Positions 44,991 to 57,440 of a stretch of 64,000 nt of DNA are shown here, piece by piece. The notes under the pieces are model-generated. The model was not told the DNA's origin, made no database searches, and was given only the letters and a program-made list of their open reading frames with translations. Made by a program: the position numbers and the translations under genes. Position 1 is the stretch's first letter. Each line of letters begins with the position of its first letter. Origin of the DNA: Ovis canadensis (lineage: Eukaryota > Chordata > Mammalia > Artiodactyla > Bovidae); NCBI RefSeq assembly GCF_042477335.2, contig NC_091247.1, positions 38,305,501 to 38,369,500 on the forward strand, given 5' to 3'.

Positions 44991-46247
44991 TCCTTGCAGA
45001 ATTTTCATGCTAAAAGAGCAGGAGCCCCAGAACCTAGGAAAGGAATGAAGAGGACATACAGGGACAGATTATGAAGAAACAAATGCTTTTCCAAATGCAA
45101 GGATGTCCAAACAGAATGACTTTGGAGAACTGTAAGAAGCTGGCAGGCTTTGCACTGGTGGGAACAGATCCCAAAGGGTCTGGAAACTCCACTGAGTTTG
45201 GATTTTCTTTTGAAGACCACGGGTGGAGATGGGACTTGACGGCCTTTAAGCATGGGAGTGATGTGATCAGATTGGAATCTTCAGGTGACCAGGCCAGGCA
45301 AGGTGGCCAGAGGACTCGGCAGTGGGCAGCTCCTCTGACGATGACTGCCTATTTATATGTTTGGCTGGGTGCTGTCTTTTTGGCAGGAGGTGACAGGCCC
45401 AGCAATGCTGGACCATATGTGATTCACTTCTTGGGGTGGGGTGAGGGTGGTGGTGGTGAGGTGGATTCAGCTCACAAACCTCAAGCTCTTGGCAAACAAG
45501 TGACAGAGAATAGGTAACTGCTCTAGGGGGTGAACCCTAAAATGGTGATGCACTGCCCAGTGGTTCTGCTGGCAGGGGTGGGGTACATGGCGGTGATATA
45601 CTTGTGTGGAGTGGGGCAATGGAGGGTATAGGGGTTGGGGAAAGACTAGCCTTCTAAATACAGGGGACAACTTCGGGGGTCTGACACAAAAGCTTGTCAA
45701 GCTGTTTAGCCTCCTCCAGACTGTGGCAGTGGCTGAGGCCTAACAGCTGGTGGCAGGAATGATGGGGCTGTGAGAAGAAACACAGCAACTGCAGAGGGTG
45801 TGCATCCATTTTCAGTCCTCAGTCCAGAAGAGGACAGGATGGGCTCAGGCTGCCCCAAAGAGAAAGGGGAGCACTCTTGAAGTGTGAGTGCCCGTAAGAG
45901 AGGGGACAAAGTGGATTCAACTGTAACAGTCAAACCAACTTGCGGGACATCTGACAGTCACTGCCCCAAGGCTCTATTTAGTCTTCTCAAACCTGCAGCT
46001 TTCATTTTCAGCTTTCTGCTGCCTCCTTATTATTCTGCCTTTAGTGAGGTTTCTTTCAAAAACAACAAAAAACCAGAAGACTTTTCCCCCAGTTTTTCCC
46101 CATCAAGTTATTGTCCTATTTCTTTTCCTCCTTTGTACCAAGCATTTGAGCCATCTACACTCCTGTCTTCACTGCTTTGGCCCCCAAGCCCTCCTCTCCT
46201 GCAGCAATCTGGCTTCTCAGCATCTCTCTTCTGAAATTGTTTCCTAA
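44991..46247. other. unassigned stretch with an old repeat
   Basis: 45010-45300 recalls an old mammalian repeat (ggcctttaagcatgggagtg, atgtgatcagattggaatct). The 148-aa frame at 45071-45517 overlaps it and is not credible as a protein. Confidence 0.4.
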
Positions 46248-46249
46248 GG

Positions 46250-46345
46250 ATGAGTTGGTGATGGACAGGGAGGCCTGGTGTGCTGCGATTCATGGGGTCA
46301 CGGAGTCGGACACAACTCAGCGACTGAACTGAACTGAACTGAACT
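46250..46345 (+). mobile_element. very short BovB 3' end
   Basis: gttggtgatggacagggagg through gattcatggggtcacggagt and a (gaact)4-type tail. aaggat on both sides is a candidate duplication. About 95 bp. Confidence 0.88.
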
Positions 46346-48330
46346 GAAGGATACCCATGACATTGAAATTATCTTCTCCAGTGTCCCCTTTAATCTCCAA
46401 AATGACTGGAGGAAAGGGGATTTTAAAAAGTTATTAAAAATTAAGACTTCAGTTTATCTTATTAACATTTATGTTTATCTTTTCTAAGATATTTCAAATT
46501 ATGCATGTATATAGTTTATAAATAAGCATAATGACTACAGACACAAGTAATTTATTGACAAATGAGCATGTAATAAGGACTTTTTATAAAAGGGGTACAC
46601 TTTAAGAAAATATTTGGAGATGACTGGTTTTCAAGATAAAGCCCAAACCCTTATTTTGGCACTGAAAGCTGTTTATAATTTAGTCTCAAATGATTCCACG
46701 ACTTCCTCCACCTCCCCTTCCCTCCCTTACCAGGTATCATGCTCTAACTACAATGGGCTATTACACATCTCCCAAGTGCACCAAAACTTAAAGAGTTTTA
46801 GTTCAAAGTATTTTTGCACCTAGTAGATGTCCAATAAACCTTAAAACCTTGTAGTTACTGCCTTATTGTCATTGCACTGGCCTTGAAACTTTCCTCCTTG
46901 ACCATTTTCAAGGGTGCTATTCTGGTTTCTCTCCTGCTGCCTTTATTTCTTCTTTGGCTGCATCCTTCATATTCCTTCCAAAAATACTTGCTGAGCCCTT
47001 GTTGTATGTCAGGCATGGTGACAGGCACTAGAAATATAGCGGTGAACAATTAAACTAGATCCCTTTACCACCAGGTTATACCCCAAAGCTCAGTCTCTAA
47101 CCCTTTCCTCTCCTTGTCTCCCTGTAGCTGATTCCCTTTCAGTGTCTTCTATTTCAAGCTACTTGTTGAGTATTTCTGCCTGCAAATACTCCAATTACCA
47201 GATCTGACTTCTCATTCCATATGTCTTTTTTTCTCGCCCCCCTCAAGCACTTTCAATCTCTCTTGCATTGGTGGCCCCTTCTATATGAATTTCTATTGAA
47301 AACTACTTCCCCATCAATATTAGAACCTGCTTACCTGAGGCATTTTTCTAACTGCTGTTCTTGCCTTTATTCTAAGCTGCCAGTCTTTCTATCCTATCCA
47401 TTCTTGCTACCTAAATCATTAGTCTACAAATTAGTGTCAGCTTTGCCTTTGAAGCAGTGGGAAGGAAAATGGTTTGAGGAAAATGAGGCCTACTTTTTAT
47501 AGGGCATTGGAATCATTCCCCCAGCAAGTTTCAGGGACATCTCACAAACCATTTAGCTTGGTGTCTCAGGGTCCAACCTAATTATCCCCTCCTATTCTAC
47601 ACAGACAAGAGCTCATTATTTCTAGAAGACATTGAACCCATTTCTGGGTCTTCGCTAGGGTCTCCCTAACTTATCCTGGCCCAAGACAACTACCTTCTCT
47701 CAGCTTATCATTTAGTAAACATTGCTTTCTTTCAGTATTTCTCGGCCCATAGGGCCTTTGGCTTTTCACAATCTATGTTGAAGTTTACTGTCTTGTAAGC
47801 ACTGTTCTGTTTTACACATGCTTGCCCCACCCTCCCCCCAACCCCAAACCCAGGAGACGCTGATTTCAACAGCTCCATCTTATACAGAGCTTAAGTAATT
47901 CGCTCATGGCCACAGGGGCAAAATGCAAATTTAAATTCAGGTTTGACTCCAGGATTTGTGCTCCTTGTGACCACCTGCCTGACTTCACTCTACTGTGAAG
48001 TACATAATAGACCCCAATCTTACCTCGAGGGACCCTGGGAACTAGGTCTGTACCTCTGAAAAAAGATGCCCTGCAGAGAAGAAACCTCAACAGGTATTTA
48101 TGGTGGCTAATACTCCCCTCCCACAGGGATTTCTCTGTGATCTCCCACATTGCCTGGTTTGAACTACACACTTTGGCACCTAATTGTGTTTTCCTAATCT
48201 GTTTCTTGTGTGTTTTTGCCTACTAGTAGAAAAATTTCCTCATCAGATTCAGCCTAGATATACTGGCTGACAGGAGGCTGCTAGGCCTTTACAGCAAAAT
48301 CTTCCTTCTCCCCCGGTGAAGAGAATTAGC
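46346..48330. other. old L2/MIR traces and unassigned sequence
   Basis: 46625-46850 and 46975-47060 look like degraded L2/MIR-related sequence (ctgagcccttgttgtatgtc). 47860-47975 is a MIR 3' half (tcgctcatggccacaggggc). No gene. Confidence 0.4.
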
Positions 48331-48334
48331 GGCA

Positions 48335-48465
48335 CTAATTCCGAACCTTTCCGAGTCTTGTTAAAAATGCGGTCTTCTGATGAGATTTGGGGTGGGACCC
48401 AGGAATCTGCATTTTTAACATTAAAGTCATTCTTCGGCGGTTGTCAACGGATCAGCCTACATTCC
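48335..48465 (+). mobile_element. MER5-type remnant
   Basis: gagtcttgttaaaaatgcgg, ggggtgggacccaggaatct, gcatttttaacatt. Confidence 0.6.
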
Positions 48466-48647
48466 TGCCGGTGTGGACTGCCCCATTTAGGCAGAATTAT
48501 TTCCTGGTACAATGATTTCTCTAAACATTGCACACAGTTGAAGAATTATAAGCTGGGCCTCCTTTGTTTCTGGATACACCACTTGGCAGGTGTGACATCC
48601 TCTGACAGGCTACTTGCCACAGGTGCTATGCTCGACACGTGCGCCCC

Positions 48648-48848
48648 GCTGGTACCATCCCCCTTCAGTCCTGCTGCCCAAACACCACCCTCTATGCCTA
48701 CCACCACCCTGCAGCACCTACCCTCTCCCCCAGCCCTTAGACCCACCCTAGCCCCCTTCCCTTCCCTCCCCCTCAGCCCCTCCCTTCACCCCCAGCCAGC
48801 CCTTCCCTCCCCCACGTCTTCTCTGGGCCCCCCAGGCTCCTCCCACCT
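48648..48848. repeat. C-rich tract (G-rich on the PCBP1 strand)
   Basis: About 200 bp of C/T/A-rich low complexity with many runs of four to six C, ending at ggccccccaggctcc. On the minus strand it is G-rich with MAZ-like gtgggggaggg blocks. It lies 500-700 bp beyond the PCBP1 poly(A) signal, where transcription would still be running. Confidence 0.75.
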
Positions 48849-49329
48849 CAGAAGATTTTTTTGTTCCTGGCTAAGAGTTTTGCACATGGGATTGGGGGTG
48901 GGGCTGGGGCCGGCTGGACTAGAGGACACACTACCATTCATCAGAGGTCCTACAGAATGGGCATACTCTTCCAATCTGAGAAAACCCTCATGTTTTCTCT
49001 ACCAGAGAAATGTGCAAAGGCCTCTCTCTGGAACCTAGCTGGAGGGATGTCACTCTCCAAGAGAGCCTTCCATCTCTGCAAACACCCCAAAGCAGGCCCA
49101 GCCTGCCGGGTTCCTTTGTTGGGATGAGAGGGAATGGAATCTTACCAACAAGATGAAAAGGGTTGGAGAAAATACCAGGAACGGGCCCACCTTTCTTCCT
49201 ACAAAGGCCTAACGCTAAAAGGGGAGGAAAAAAAAGGCACCAACAAAGAGTTTAAGATAGCAGTTCCCAGCTTTTTCAAATATGAAGCATTTTTTAACCA
49301 ATCCATTTTTTAATTCTTAAATTCTTGAC
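48849..49329. other. PCBP1 downstream flank
   Basis: No repeat recognised; separates the C-rich tract from the PCBP1 3' end. Confidence 0.5.
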
Positions 49330-49636
49330 ATTACAGAACTAAACTGAAATTTATTAACATTCCACTCTTACATTTCTTATCGACAAACAGAAATAAAATT
49401 CATGAGCCAAAAACCCAAAACAAAACTAAAAACAGGGAAAAGCTTATAAAACTAAATATGGATCCCAGCATTAACAGCTGAACAGAGAATGTGATTTTTA
49501 AATTCTTAGCGGATGATAAAGTTGTGGAGAAACTGAACACTTACAAATTATTTAAAACCTGGAATCACTGACCAGAAATTACACAGTTGGATCATGGGAA
49601 AACAGCAGAAAGGGTTATGAGAGAACCTACACTGTT
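49330..49636 (-). other. PCBP1: PCBP1 3' UTR
   Basis: About 300 nt between the stop codon and the expected cleavage region below the AATAAA at 49350-49355. The length is in keeping with the compact human mRNA. The 3' boundary is inferred, not seen. Confidence 0.75.
49350..49355 (-). terminator. PCBP1: polyadenylation signal AATAAA
   Basis: Canonical hexamer on the minus strand, 282 nt after the stop codon. An ATTAAA at 49309-49314 is a weaker alternative 36 nt further on. Confidence 0.8.
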
Positions 49637-51010
<1,374 letters not shown>

Positions 51011-51019
51011 CCTCTGACC

Positions 51020-51028
51020 CCGGAAGTG
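51020..51028. promoter_or_regulatory. ETS-family site
   Basis: ccggaagtg matches the GABP/ELK consensus; typical of TATA-less housekeeping promoters near the start site. Confidence 0.6.
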
Positions 51029-51387
51029 CTTGCTGCGCAGGACCCCTTGAAAAAAAAATGAGGACCCATCCTTTTTAGGTCACAAGATTGCGCCAACCCC
51101 AATAGAGTAGTTTTTCAAAAACTCTCTAAATAGGCTAGCATTGAAAATAAAGAACCGCTGGGCAGAAGCTGTGGTTCCGGCAAAATTTTAAGACGAACAC
51201 GTATTTTATTAACCCCAGAAGGCGCCGGCAGACGTTTGGAAATGGCAGTGTTGTGCTTGGGAGCGACACATTATTTCCCGCCGTACAAAAGCGGTTTGAG
51301 TGAGGAGCGACACGGGCAGCCCTGGCCGTAACTGCAGGCGGCTGCTAGGACGCCGCGGGTTTAAAACGTGCGCGTGAGGCGATCAGA

Positions 51388-51397
51388 GCGCATGCGC
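51388..51397. promoter_or_regulatory. NRF1 palindrome
   Basis: gcgcatgcgc is a perfect NRF1 consensus, midway in the island, about 380 bp above the probable PCBP1 start. Confidence 0.7.
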
Positions 51398-51665
51398 AAG
51401 GGTGTGGGGAGGACGGGAGGGGCAGCCGCGGTCTTCCGGGGGGGAGGGGAGGCGAGACGAAGCCTGTGGGGCGGGCGCCCGCTTGGACGGGCACGTGGGG
51501 CCCCTTCGTCCTCAGCGTTCGGGCGCCCCGCACCAGTCCCCACCCCCGCCCCGGCCCTGTGGCGGCAGCCGGTGGGGAGAAAGACTAAAATCATCCCGCG
51601 CCGCTGCCATTAGAGTCGCGGCTGTGCTGATGGTTTCTGGGAAGTGCTAGAAACGGGGCCATAAA

Positions 51666-52196
51666 GAGAATGGCGTCCATTTACATAATGCTTTGTCTGC
51701 ATTTTGCAACTCTTCGTTAAGCCCGCAGAAACCCCACCTCCTACGCTGGTGTCGTTTTAGTCGCTGCCGCCTCGTCACACGTTTAAGACAATGGCGTGCA
51801 TTTATCCGGTCTCTTGGGGGGGTTCCTGCGGTTTCCCCCGCGAGGGTTACGCTCCCGCTGCTGCTTTTCGGCACCTTCCCTGCTCAGCGCAGCCATCGCG
51901 CCCGCGCTGTCCGGGGGCGGCCCCCAGCTGGGCCCGCCATCTTGGAGGACCTTTCCTGAGGGTGTGGAGCCGAGCGGCCCGCCCGCTAATAAAAGGTCGC
52001 TGGGGCCGTTGGTGCGCCAGTTGTGATTTCTGCCGGTTCCCTTTTCCTTCGGTTGAGCCTGACAGAACAGGCCGAGTGCGCTGTGTGCTTTAGGATCCCT
52101 TAGGGAAAGCGGCTAACGTGGCGGTCCCTCAGTCCCCCGCCCCCTTCCCCGCGGGGGTGGCCGCCATATTTGCTGAACACAAAATGGCGACACGTG
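51666..52196. promoter_or_regulatory. YY1-type motif cluster with E-box
   Basis: ATGGC-core motifs: agaatggcgtcc (51666-51677), acaatggcg (51788-51796), reverse cgccatctt (51935-51943, the best YY1 match), reverse cgccatatt (52162-52170) and aaaatggcg (52181-52189). The last is followed at once by cacgtg (52191-52196). YY1 sites usually lie just downstream of a start, so these may mark the divergent transcript. Confidence 0.6.
51988..51997 (+). promoter_or_regulatory. TATA-like element
   Basis: taataaaagg in otherwise GC-rich sequence, with pyrimidine-rich ttcccttttccttc 40-55 nt on. A possible plus-strand core promoter; weak evidence. Confidence 0.35.
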
Positions 52197-52359
52197 TCCT
52201 GGATTCGTCGCCAACGAGAAATTGGGGTCGCCCTGAAAACTTTAGAATGCGCCCCTCTCCCACCCCACCCACGGTATGGGGCCTTCTCCGCGCAACGAGT
52301 GCTGTGACCAGAGTAGGTTGAAACCGCGTAGCCTGGTCCCAACCTCAGCGGGGAATTTT

Positions 52360-52547
52360 TTTGTTTTTTAATACTTATTTGGCCGCGCCAGGTCGTAATT
52401 GCGCCATGTGGGATCTTCAGTCTTCATTGCAGCATACAGGATCTTTTAGTTGCAGCATGTGGACTCATTTCCCTGACCAGGGCTGGAACCTGGGGCCCCC
52501 TACATTATGAGCAGAGTCTTAGCCACTGGACCACCAGGGAAGTTCCA
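52360..52547 (-). mobile_element. CHR-type SINE at the CpG island edge
   Basis: Antisense: tttggccgcgccaggtcgta, tccctgaccagggctggaac, ggaccaccagggaagttcc. Flanks tcagcggggaatttt (52345-52359) and tcagcgggcgaatttt (52548-52563) are a near-perfect duplication. It keeps several CpGs, suggesting limited age or germline hypomethylation. Confidence 0.88.
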
Positions 52548-52563
52548 TCAGCGGGCGAATTTT

Positions 52564-54263
52564 AATACATATCTCATTAATTTGCAACAGGACCGCGATT
52601 AATTGTAGAAAGTAGGCATCCTATCCAGTCCCTAGCTCGTTATGTTTAATAATGAATGGATAAGTGGGGGCACAGTACCAAAACATTTAGCAATCACTAA
52701 GGAATGAGATGAGAAATTACTGCTTTCCCAGACTTATAAGATAGGCTGTTGTGCTGGAGAGAGAAAAAAATGGTATTATAAAATTCCTTTTTTAAAAGCA
52801 ATTTCCATGAAGCGTCTAGGTTACCTATGACCTTTTTCATAGGCCGGCTTGGCCAGTGAACCTCAGTTTACCTCAACCGTTAACTTGTAGACTAGAAGGG
52901 AAGGACATTCCTTGCGCATTTACCAGTGCTAGATCCTCCGCTAACAGTTTTGCTGCATACTGTTTTTAATTTTTACGATGAGTCTCTGAAGTACGTGTTC
53001 TCTCTTTTTTTTAACAGATGAATTCATTTAGGCCCAGGGAGATGAAGTGACTAATTGAAGGTCACACAGTATCCAGGATGGATTCCAGACCTTCTGATAA
53101 ACTTATTGGTGAGCACATTTTCAAATTTTTCTCTAAGTCAGGGTTTTAGAGTTTAAATACTATTTGGACGTTTAGGTGATCTTGTCATTTAAAGGAATTC
53201 CTCAGGTAACTTCTTGATGCATAGTCATCCCCTGTATGTATCTGTTTGGGAATTCCCAGTTTTCCCTGGTGTGAGCTATGCCTGTAAGGGGCTTAGATGC
53301 CTTTTTTTTTCTTTTTTTAAATGTGTCTGGATGAGGCTAGAGAGAAGGAAGTGATTCAGCCCTGCATGAAGGCTCAAGTATTTGTCAGTCCGGCCTGCTC
53401 TGTGGCACATTTGAACTTACCTGGCTCTGTGGGAGCAGTTTCTCTGTATGACTCATTTGCTTCCTTCAGCTACACATGGGCATGACTTCCTCCTTCCCCA
53501 CCCCAACCTCCACCCAGGTGAAAATAAATAAACTTAACTCTGGCGCCAGGCCTCCATTTCTTCACAGATACTGACTGAGCGTGACAGTGTTAGATAAATT
53601 TCGGTCTGTGGACTTTTCAGTTCATTGTAACAACTTGTGGACCAAGCAACAAATATGTGCCTAAATAGGGCTGTGTTGTATTGGTGGAGAGAAGGGCTTT
53701 TTACTTCTTTTCACTTACACTGATCTTGTGTATTAGACTCTCCAAAGGGCCTTCACATTACCCTAGAGAGTCCCACAGACAGCTTTAATAGATAGGCACA
53801 TAACAGTAACAGTGACAGTCATAGCAGTAAGTGCTTACTGTGTGCCGGGCACTATTTGAACTTTTATTTTGTTATTTCAGTGGTTCTTACATTTTTAAAA
53901 GCAAACCACTATGAAAAATATGTTTTACATAATAACTGAAACATATACACACTTACATGAAGAAATGAAAATATTGCAAAAACTACTTACTCATACTACA
54001 TGCAGTGTACTTTGGTAATTTCTGTTCTCTACTTTTTAAAGAAGGAGATGCACGTCAAACTAAAGAGGTGAAAACCTTGTTAAAACTTAGGAGACAACAA
54101 AAGGAGTAAATTACAATTTACAAAGTAATTATAATCAAGAATTATCCTAAAAAAAAAAAAACAAACCTAACGTGATTCAAAGCATTCTGGTCCTCTGCCA
54201 CCTGTTTCTTTTCCCTAAAGAAAATTTTATTCACTGGGTCTTTCTTCCCAAGACTGCATAGTG
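52564..54263. other. flank of the PCBP1 promoter, old MIR pieces
   Basis: MIR 3' half at 52960-53100 (gatgaattcatttaggccca, gaaggtcacacagtatccag) and a MIR piece at 53790-53880 (cttactgtgtgccgggcact). No coding exon. May be the first intron of the divergent lncRNA. Confidence 0.5.
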
Positions 54264-54467
54264 AAATTGCTCAGTCATGTCCGACTCTTTGTGACCCCAT
54301 GGACTGTAGCCTACCAGGTTCCTCTGTCCATGGGATTTTCCAGGCAAGAATACTGGAGTTGGTTGCCATTTTCTTCTCCAGGAGATCTTTGCGACTCAGG
54401 GATTGAACCCAGGTCTCCTGCATTGTAGGCAGACGCATTACCGTCTGAGCCACCAGGAAAGTCATAA
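54264..54467 (-). mobile_element. Bov-tA SINE
   Basis: Antisense: gctcagtcatgtccgactct, ggattgaacccaggtctcct, gtctgagccaccaggaaagt. Confidence 0.92.
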
Positions 54468-54704
54468 ACGTTTTCTTCCAGATGTATTTATTTAATCTCT
54501 TTATGTCTGAATATGTCTGGGACTTTAATCACCTTCCCAACAAAGCCTTCCCTTTCCCAGCTCTCAGCACCAACCTCTTCAGAGTCTTATAGCCCTTCCC
54601 TTGGGTAGGCCACATTTCGCTGTTGATGAAATTGTAGCGTCTTGCTGTTGGTAATGTGTTGTAAGGGCCTCAGGTGTTTTACGTGACCCTGAGATCAGGC
54701 AAAG

Positions 54705-54870
54705 AGGGCACTGGACATGGGAATTGGTGGCTCTGGCCCCTAGCTCCAGCTCTGCCACTGGCTAGCTTTTAGACTTCTATAATCAAGTTCATTTATCTGA
54801 GCCTCAGTTTTCCCGTCTATAAAACAGGAGAGTAAATGCTCTCTAAGGCCCCTTCTGTCTAGATGATCTG
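54705..54870 (+). mobile_element. MIR
   Basis: ctagctccagctctgccact, tctgagcctcagttttcccg, ctctaaggccccttctgtct. Confidence 0.75.
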
Positions 54871-55169
54871 GGTTATTTATTCCTGGGAGGGAGGGTTGTG
54901 TAAATGTTTTACTCATGTACAATAAATTCTCCACTTTCTTCCTCAGACCTGCACTATCTTGTGGATATGTGAATGAATTCCACACCTCCCATTTTACAGA
55001 TGAAGCCACTGAGATACAGAGTAACTGACTAAATAGTCACCACCCCACCCTTGGAGCCTCACATGACTCTTCCAGATTGGTTAAAGGGTTTAACAAGGTT
55101 GGCAAGGTGAGTCAGGCTTTCGCTTTGGAAATTGAAACATAGAATTTTTACTTCCTTTGACCTCACATA

Positions 55170-55320
55170 GATACGTTATATAAAACTTTTCAAAGTGTTA
55201 TTTAATCATCACAGTCACTTTTGCCAGTGAAAGACCCAACTTTGGATCACAGTAGTCAAGCGACTTGCCCAAGGTTACACAGCTTGTTAGGACCTCACCT
55301 GGGGATCTTGACTGAATAAT
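55170..55320 (+). mobile_element. MIR 3' half
   Basis: gcgacttgcccaaggttaca and cagcttgttaggacctc follow a degraded core. Confidence 0.6.
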
Positions 55321-56329
55321 TGTGGATTATTCCTTTTCTTGGCTTCTCATACTGTGTCACTGACTTTAACACATGGGATAACTTTGTCAAATTCAAAATG
55401 TTTTCTATCCAGTCATTATTTTTCTGTCCCAGAACATCCAATTTGTTTATGTTAGGTTCCTGACACTTTTGGTTCAAGAGACTCTCCTCTCTCTGGTTCT
55501 CTAATGTTTACATTTGTGGATTTGGGAAGTGGTGGGAATAAGACTTAAGTTCTCTTGGGGCAGGGACCACTTTTTTTTCCCCTCTCCCCAACCTTCCTGG
55601 CCCAGCAGCCATTCTGTAGCTTTTAATATTTGCCCTGTCAACCCACAGCATTTTCCCCCAAAACATGGCTTCTTTTTCTCTTTCTCCTTCATATTTAGCT
55701 TTCCGTTTCTCTTTTATTTAAAATTACTGTAAATTAAGAAGGCCTTTCTCGTTACTTTTCAGGATACTATACAGTCCAGTTTAGAAACTTGTCTTACCCA
55801 CTGTGGGTAGTAACAATTTGACCTCATATGCCGGTAATCCTACATTGGTGTTAGGGAATCAGTGCTTGGTTTCCTCAGAAATAGGAGAAATCTTGTCAGT
55901 GTGCAGATTTACAGAAGTGACCAGAATTGGCCTAAGTTCTTCCAATTGGACAAAACATTGCCCAAGGATTCCCCAGGGTCACTCTAACCAAAATGCAGCC
56001 TGGAGAACAGAGTGCAGAGAAAAGTTAAAGGGGAAATGAGAACGAATGCAAATAGGAAGTGTAGGATATGAGGAAGGAAAAAAAGGTAGGAGAAAGAAAG
56101 AGAGAAAAGAATAGGGCAGAGAAAAGAGAAGGATACAGAATCAGTGGAAAGGAGGTGAGAAGAGCGATCCAGAGGTCTGTTAACCTCTCCTGTGGTGTGG
56201 GACAAATCAAGGAAGAGCAGCTAGTATAACTCTTCAACAGTTGATCTTTTCTTATTCTCTATTTCCAGTGTCAGGTAGGGGAAGTTACTTTGTTGCTGCT
56301 ATCAGTTGGGAATGTGATTAGATGAGGTA
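55321..56329. other. unassigned stretch
   Basis: Contains a purine-rich A/G tract at 56060-56160. No gene. Confidence 0.4.
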
Positions 56330-56985
56330 ATTTTATATTTTATATTATTTTATTGAAATACAGTTGATTTACAATGCTGTGTCAGTAAGAAAGTGTTATA
56401 TATATATGTGTGTGTATTTTTTTTATTCTTTTCTTTTCTATTATGGCTCATCACTGGATATTGAATATAGTTCCCGGGCTATATAGTAGGACCTTGTTTA
56501 TCCATTCTGTATATAATAGTTTGCATCTGTGAACCCCAAACTCTTTAACTCATCTCTCGCCTACCCTGCCTCCCTCTTGACAACCACAAGTCTGTCTACT
56601 GTGCCTGTGAGTCTGGTTCTGTTTGTAGGTAGGCTTATTTTTGTCATATTTTAAATTCCACATATAAGTGATGTCATATTGTGTTTGTGTTTCTCCTTCT
56701 GACTTACTTCGCTTGTATGATAATCTCTTAAGTCCATCCATGTTGCAAATGGCGTTATTTCATTCTGCTTTATGGCTGAGTAATATTCCATTGTATATGT
56801 GTACCACCTGTTCTTTATCCATTCAGCTGTCAGTGGACATGTAGGTTGATTCCATGTTTTGGCTATTGTGAATAGCACTGCTGAGAAGTTAGGGATGTAT
56901 GTGTCTCTTTTCACACTTTTGTCCAGTTATATGCCCAGGAGTAGGGCTGCTGCACCATATAGGTGCCAGTAATTTTAACAGTAGC
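56330..56985 (-). mobile_element. L1 3' fragment
   Basis: Antisense: attgaaatacagttgattta, aggaccttgtttatccattc, tggctgagtaatattccatt, gtaggttgattccatgtttt, atgcccaggagtagggctgc. The (TA)n(TG)n at 56398-56415 lies inside. About 650 bp. Confidence 0.9.
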
Positions 56986-57059
56986 CTCAGTTCACCTGGG
57001 TTACTAAGGAAACGTGCTACAAAATCATGTAATGTATTTGAGGTAAAATTTCATGGTCT

Positions 57060-57440
57060 TTCATTAGGCAGATACTTACTGATTGCTTGATATGTCCCAA
57101 ACACTGAGGCTATAGAAATGAATGAGATATTGTCCCTGCCCTCAGGATGTTTATGGTTTGAAGAGGTAGACAGATGAGTAAACAGATTCGCAGTGTAATG
57201 TCTTAAAAGTATTGGGATATGAGTAAGCTTTGGTGCTTACCAAGCTATGATGTTCAGAGGAGGCCCTTGATTCAAGCCTTGGAGAGGGAATTTGGGAAGG
57301 CAGCTTGGAGAAGTTGTCATTCACTCTGAGTCCCAAGTTGGTAAATTGCATAGTGAAGGGCAGGGAATGGTATTCCAGGCAGACAGAGCAAGAGCCCAAA
57401 GGCATAGAGCTCAGTCCATTCAGAAGTGTAACCATTTCAC
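57060..57440 (+). mobile_element. old mammalian repeat
   Basis: tccctgccctcaggatgttt and attccaggcagacagagcaa are typical of an old interspersed family; name uncertain. Confidence 0.4.

Noticed and set aside
45071-45517. 148-aa plus-strand frame
   Set aside because: Overlaps a degraded interspersed repeat and a GGT-rich stretch; no family motif.
48316-49038. 240-aa plus-strand frame
   Set aside because: It spans a MER5 remnant and the C-rich tract, giving Pro/Ser/Thr-rich composition. No motif and no exon signals.
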